Below, in pieces: positions 5,380 to 7,674 of a DNA stretch of 7,674 nucleotides. Numbering within the stretch: position 1 is the first letter of the stretch; each line of letters begins with the position of its first letter. Location: NCBI GenBank assembly GCA_947629735.1, contig CANREX010000068.1, positions 1 through 7,674 of the forward strand, written 5' to 3'. The DNA comes from an uncultured Clostridia bacterium. GTDB taxonomy: Bacteria; Bacillota; Clostridia; Christensenellales; Borkfalkiaceae. Made by a program: the position numbers and the translations under genes. The notes beneath the pieces are model-generated. The model was given only the letters and a program-made list of their open reading frames with translations. It was not told the DNA's origin and did no database searches.

Positions 5380-5730
5380 TTATCCGATTATCGCGTCGTC
5401 CGCAGTGTAGCCGCCGAGCGAGCCCTGCTTTACCTGTATGCAGATATATTTTACGCCCTTGTCGCCCGCAAAGATGCGCCTTTTCGCGGCGGGCGCAACC
5501 CTGAACCATTCGCCTGCCGAAATTTGCTCTTTCTGTCCGTCGATTTCGATAACTCCGCATCCTTCGAGGACGCAGTAAATCTCTTCGTTTTGCTTGTGAC
5601 TGTGCACAAATGGCACGCTTGCGCCTGCGGGCAGCGCGTTTACGCTTATTTCCGCCCCCGTAAGGTGAAGCGCGTCGTGCAATTCCGTTCTTGCTCCGTC
5701 TTTAACGGCGATTTTTTCAAAAGTTTTCAT
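5380..5730 (-). CDS. Small single-domain cupin protein
   Basis: 116 residues forming one double-stranded beta-helix domain. Cupin motif 1 is visible as G36-ASVPFVHSHKQNEEIYCVLEG-57, with the metal ligands H43, H45 and E49 or E50. Motif 2 is G73-EWFRVAPAAKRRIFAG: the proline and flanking pattern are there, but the usual histidine is an arginine (R85). The protein could therefore bind metal with fewer ligands or act as a small-molecule binder rather than an enzyme; the substrate is unknown. The start at 5730 is supported by a GGAGGT ribosome binding site (5741-5736) 5 bases upstream and the promoter at 5757-5785. The gene is divergent from the hxlR-type regulator, which probably controls it. 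No terminator hairpin is obvious at its 3' end. Confidence 0.92.
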   Translation of the reverse strand: MKTFEKIAVKDGARTELHDALHLTGAEISVNALPAGASVPFVHSHKQNEEIYCVLEGCGVIEIDGQKEQISAGEWFRVAPAAKRRIFAGDKGVKYICIQVKQGSLGGYTADDAIIG

Positions 5731-5756
5731 AATAGACCTCCGAATTTTTTGTCTGC

Positions 5757-5785
5757 ATTATATTCTCTCTTGCGCATTTTTGCAA
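5757..5785 (-). promoter_or_regulatory. Cupin gene promoter
   Basis: On the minus strand, TTGCAA (5785-5780), exactly 17 bp, then a perfect TATAAT (5762-5757). Predicted start near 5750, leaving a leader of about 20 bases with GGAGGT. Confidence 0.8.
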
Positions 5786-5803
5786 TAAAGTTACGTTTTT
5801 ATT

Positions 5804-5829
5804 ACTTGGTAATAGATTGATTACTAAGT
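5804..5829. promoter_or_regulatory. Candidate HxlR operator between divergent promoters
   Basis: Inverted repeat ACTTGGTAAT (5804-5813), 6-bp spacer, ATTACTAAGT (5820-5829); nine of ten arm positions are complementary. The left arm lies inside its own palindrome ATTAC-TTG-GTAAT (5801-5813). The dyad sits 18 bp from the cupin -35 and 15 bp from the hxlR -35, almost midway. A second small dyad, AGTTTA (5827-5832) / TAAACT (5838-5843), abuts the hxlR -35. Winged-helix HxlR dimers bind such symmetric AT-rich sites. Confidence 0.6.
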
Positions 5830-5844
5830 TTATTTTTTAAACTA

Positions 5845-5873
5845 TTGACATTTTTGCGCTAAAATCATATAAT
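5845..5873 (+). promoter_or_regulatory. Consensus promoter of the hxlR-type gene
   Basis: Perfect TTGACA (5845-5850), a 17-bp spacer and a perfect TATAAT (5868-5873). Predicted start near 5880, so the leader is about 19 bases. A promoter this strong on a regulator gene fits tight autorepression. Confidence 0.88.
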
Positions 5874-5898
5874 ATGTGGCGAAAGGGAGGTGGGGAAT

Positions 5899-6225
5899 AT
5901 GCTGACGAAGGAAGAATTGCCCGATTGCCCCGTAGCTACAACGGTGCAACTTATAGGGAACAAGTGGAAACTGCTGATTTTGCGCAACCTCGTGTACGAC
6001 GGAACGCAGAGGTTCGGCGATTTCTTAAAGACCGTTCCCGCAATAAGCAAAAAGGTGCTCACCGATAATCTCAGGGCGTTGGAAAGCGACGGTTTGATTG
6101 AAAGGAACGTGTTCGCGGAAGTTCCGCCGCGGGTGGAATATTCGCTGACATCGCTCGGGCAGTCGTTAAAACCCCTGCTTTCAGCCATGTCGGATTGGGG
6201 ATACGAATATAAAAGCCGCATATAA
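5899..6225 (+). CDS. HxlR-family winged-helix transcriptional regulator
   Basis: 108 residues from the ATG at 5899. A GTG at 5890 is in frame but lies inside the Shine-Dalgarno GGGAGG (5885-5890), so the ATG, 8 bases beyond it, is preferred. The protein is one HxlR domain: the CPV motif with C10, the first helix I19-GNKWKLLILRNL-31, the recognition region RFGDFLKTVPAISKKVLTDNLRALESDGLIER (38-69), and the wing with PPRVEYSLTSLG (76-87). C10 is the only cysteine and sits where the redox-sensing cysteine of YodB/HypR-type members lies, so thiol sensing of electrophiles or oxidants is plausible. Such regulators usually control a neighbouring divergent gene; here that is the cupin, with a shared dyad between them. 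The transcript ends at the nested palindrome just after the stop. Confidence 0.94.
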   Translation: MLTKEELPDCPVATTVQLIGNKWKLLILRNLVYDGTQRFGDFLKTVPAISKKVLTDNLRALESDGLIERNVFAEVPPRVEYSLTSLGQSLKPLLSAMSDWGYEYKSRI

Positions 6226-6227
6226 AG

Positions 6228-6297
6228 GCGATTGAAAATTCAAAAGAGACGGCAATTTTCAGCCGTCTCTTTAACTTTGTTTTGAATTTTCAATCGC
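6228..6297. terminator. Nested palindrome, probably a bidirectional terminator
   Basis: The outer arms GCGATTGAAAATTCAAAA (6228-6245) and TTTTGAATTTTCAATCGC (6280-6297) are perfectly complementary over 18 bp. Inside is a second perfect 11-bp stem AAAGAGACGGC (6243-6253) / GCCGTCTCTTT (6262-6272) with an 8-base loop. The inner hairpin is followed by T-rich DNA on both strands, so it can end hxlR transcripts (+) and degV transcripts (-). The outer arms are longer than a terminator needs. No target-site duplication is seen at the ends. Confidence 0.75.
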
Positions 6298-6301
6298 GCA
6301 T

Positions 6302-6365
6302 GCAGACGTCTTTGCCGCCTACATAAACGTCGCTTAACTGCCAAGCAGGCAGATGTCTTTGCCGC
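6302..6365. repeat. 17-bp direct repeat pair after degV
   Basis: GCAGACGTCTTTGCCGC (6302-6318) and GCAGATGTCTTTGCCGC (6349-6365) differ at one base and lie 47 bp apart, in the non-coding gap between the nested palindrome and the degV stop. The sequence between them shows nothing recognisable. Confidence 0.75.
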
Positions 6366-6372
6366 GCTATAA

Positions 6373-7248
6373 TCAGTATCTTATCGCGCAGCCGCACGCC
6401 AGCGCGCCCGGACCGATGTGGCAGGAAACGCTCAAAGAAAGGGGGTCGATGAACGCAACTTTCAAATCGGGGAAGTGCTCTTCGAGTTCCTTTGCGAAGA
6501 TTTTCGCCTCCTCGAAGTTCTGCGTGTGCGCCACGCCGAGCACTATTTTGCCGTTTTCGCGGAGAGTCTTGAATTCCCCGTTCAAGTCGTGTTCGAGCGC
6601 TTCAATCATGACTTTTTTCGCTTCGCTCGTCTTTCTTACTTTTGCGTAGGTGTCGAAAACCCCGCCGTGGTTCTGCAACACGGGCTTGATTTTGAGCATT
6701 GTGCCGATGAGCGCCGCCGCAGGGGTGAGCCTGCCGCTCTTCTTTAAGAATTTGAGCGTGCCGAGGGCTATGTAAATGGAACTGTATTTGCCCGTCTCCA
6801 TGAAATAATCGTAGATTTCCTTGCAGGTCTTGCCCTCTTCAATCATTTTCAGGGCGTCGAAAACGGTCTGCTTTTGCGTTATGGAGACTCTGTGGTTGTC
6901 AAGGGCGTAAACCCTGCCTTTGAATTCGGGCTCGGTCTCCGCCATCTTCTTTATCGTGAGCGCCGTCTCGGAAAGCCCGCTCGAAAGGGGCATATACAAG
7001 ATTTCGTCGTACGTCTTCAAAAGACGTCTCCAACGCTCCGCCACGTCGAAGGGGTTGGGCTGGGAAGTCGCGACCGTCGTGCCGTCCTTTGTGAGTTCTT
7101 CGTAAAATCTCTCCTGTGTGAAGCCCTCTTCTTCGAAGAATTGCTCGCCGTTTACGAGGACGGGAGTGGGCTGTATCTCAATGCCGAGCTCTTTTGCTTG
7201 ATCTATCGTTATGCCGCAGTTGCTGTCAGTTACTATCTTGATACTCAT
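6373..7248 (-). CDS. DegV-family fatty-acid-binding protein (complete copy)
   Basis: 291 residues, normal for the family. Visible landmarks are the N-terminal IVTDSNCGI (5-13, in place of the more usual TDSTADL), A60-TSQPNP-66, L88-SSGLSETA-96 for fatty-acid carboxylate and backbone contacts, D117-NHRVS, the domain-2 signature L165-KFLKKSGRLTPAAALIGTMLKIKPVL-191, and HIGPGALA near the end (277-284). DegV/FakB proteins bind one fatty acid in the cytosol; FakB members present it to the kinase FakA for phosphorylation and entry into phospholipids. FakA is not in the window. The start at 7248 has GAGAGGAG (7265-7258) 9 bases upstream. It lies 58 bp downstream of a second degV copy on the same strand, with no clear promoter in the gap, so the two are likely an operon. 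Confidence 0.95.
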   Translation of the reverse strand: MSIKIVTDSNCGITIDQAKELGIEIQPTPVLVNGEQFFEEEGFTQERFYEELTKDGTTVATSQPNPFDVAERWRRLLKTYDEILYMPLSSGLSETALTIKKMAETEPEFKGRVYALDNHRVSITQKQTVFDALKMIEEGKTCKEIYDYFMETGKYSSIYIALGTLKFLKKSGRLTPAAALIGTMLKIKPVLQNHGGVFDTYAKVRKTSEAKKVMIEALEHDLNGEFKTLRENGKIVLGVAHTQNFEEAKIFAKELEEHFPDLKVAFIDPLSLSVSCHIGPGALACGCAIRY

Positions 7249-7306
7249 AAAATTTTTCTCCTCTCATCAACCGATATTGCCGTTTTGCCTTATGCGTTGC
7301 CGCGGC

Positions 7307-7674
7307 TCAGTATTTTATGCTTACCGCCCCCGCGAGCGCGCCCGGACCTATATGGCAGGAAACGCTCAAAGAAAGGGGGTCTATGGAAACCACTTGCAAA
7401 TCGGGGAACTTATGATTGAGCTCTTCGGCGAATATCTTTGCCTCTTCCGCATTCTGCGTGTGCGCAACCGCCAGCACAAGTTTTCCCTGTTTGCGGAGTT
7501 CCGCAAAGCGGGTGGTGATATCCTTTTCTATTGCGGAAATTATCACCGTCTTCGCGTCGGCGAGCTTTCTCACCTTGGCGTATTGGTCGAGCTTGAAGCC
7601 CTGTATCTGCAACACGGGCTTGATCTTCAAAATGGTGCCGATGAGCGCCGCCGCAGGGGTGAGCCGTCCTCCCT
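7307..7674 (-). CDS. DegV-family fatty-acid-binding protein, second copy, 5' part outside the window
   Basis: The open frame runs from the window edge to a stop at 7307-7309 and encodes the last 121 residues, starting GGRLTPAAALIGTILKIKPVL and ending CHIGPGALAGAVSIKY. Aligned without gaps to the last 120 residues of the neighbouring copy, about two thirds of positions are identical (82 of 120 by hand count), so the two are tandem paralogues. The missing N-terminal half means the lipid-binding TSQP and SSG motifs cannot be checked. The C-terminal CGCA of the other copy is GAVS here. As the upstream gene of the pair it probably carries the shared promoter. Confidence 0.93.
   Translation of the reverse strand, partial: GGRLTPAAALIGTILKIKPVLQIQGFKLDQYAKVRKLADAKTVIISAIEKDITTRFAELRKQGKLVLAVAHTQNAEEAKIFAEELNHKFPDLQVVSIDPLSLSVSCHIGPGALAGAVSIKY

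Noticed and set aside
6228..6297. Complete insertion sequence or MITE with target duplication
   Set aside because: The terminal inverted repeats are perfect, but flanking bases show no target-site duplication and no transposase is present; kept only as a structural observation.

Overview
The window reads as chromosomal DNA from an anaerobic, Gram-positive-type bacterium of the Clostridia. The reasons are a rubrerythrin with its rubredoxin domain at the N-terminus, tandem DegV-family fatty-acid-binding proteins, an HxlR-type regulator, purine-rich GGAG/GGAGG ribosome binding sites and sigma-A-like promoters. Coding DNA looks fairly GC-rich by eye, yet ATA isoleucine codons are common; intergenic DNA is T/A-rich. 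No phage, insertion sequence, CRISPR, rRNA or tRNA was seen. The species cannot be named from the sequence.

Layout: 1-757 is the N-terminal two thirds of ychF on the minus strand. It is divergent from argS (884-2566, +), which is followed 7 bp later by a HAD-family phosphatase (2574-3221, +). A free-standing rubrerythrin gene (3329-3859, +) has its own promoter and a strong terminator. Next is a monocistronic gene (4104-4418, +) for a 104-residue protein with 20 cysteines, rich in Gly and Asn, again closed by a terminator. A YihY/BrkB-family membrane protein (4512-5285, +) converges on a small cupin gene (5380-5730, -). The cupin is divergent from an HxlR-family regulator (5899-6225, +). The two are separated by back-to-back near-consensus promoters and a 26-bp dyad midway between them, a textbook arrangement for a regulator and its target. 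After a 70-bp nested palindrome come two tandem degV paralogues on the minus strand (6373-7248 and 7307-7674, the latter cut by the window edge).

Most genes are housekeeping or stress functions: translation (ArgRS, YchF), metabolite or phosphate housekeeping (HAD), peroxide detoxification (rubrerythrin) and exogenous fatty-acid handling (DegV). The least ordinary parts are the Cys/Gly/Asn-rich protein, whose upstream region carries a sporulation-sigma-like -10 and a 5' hairpin; the HxlR-cupin module; two intergenic stretches with T-tracts spaced near the helical repeat; and the nested palindrome behind hxlR. No complete new multi-gene system is evident. The best novelty candidate is the Cys-rich protein.
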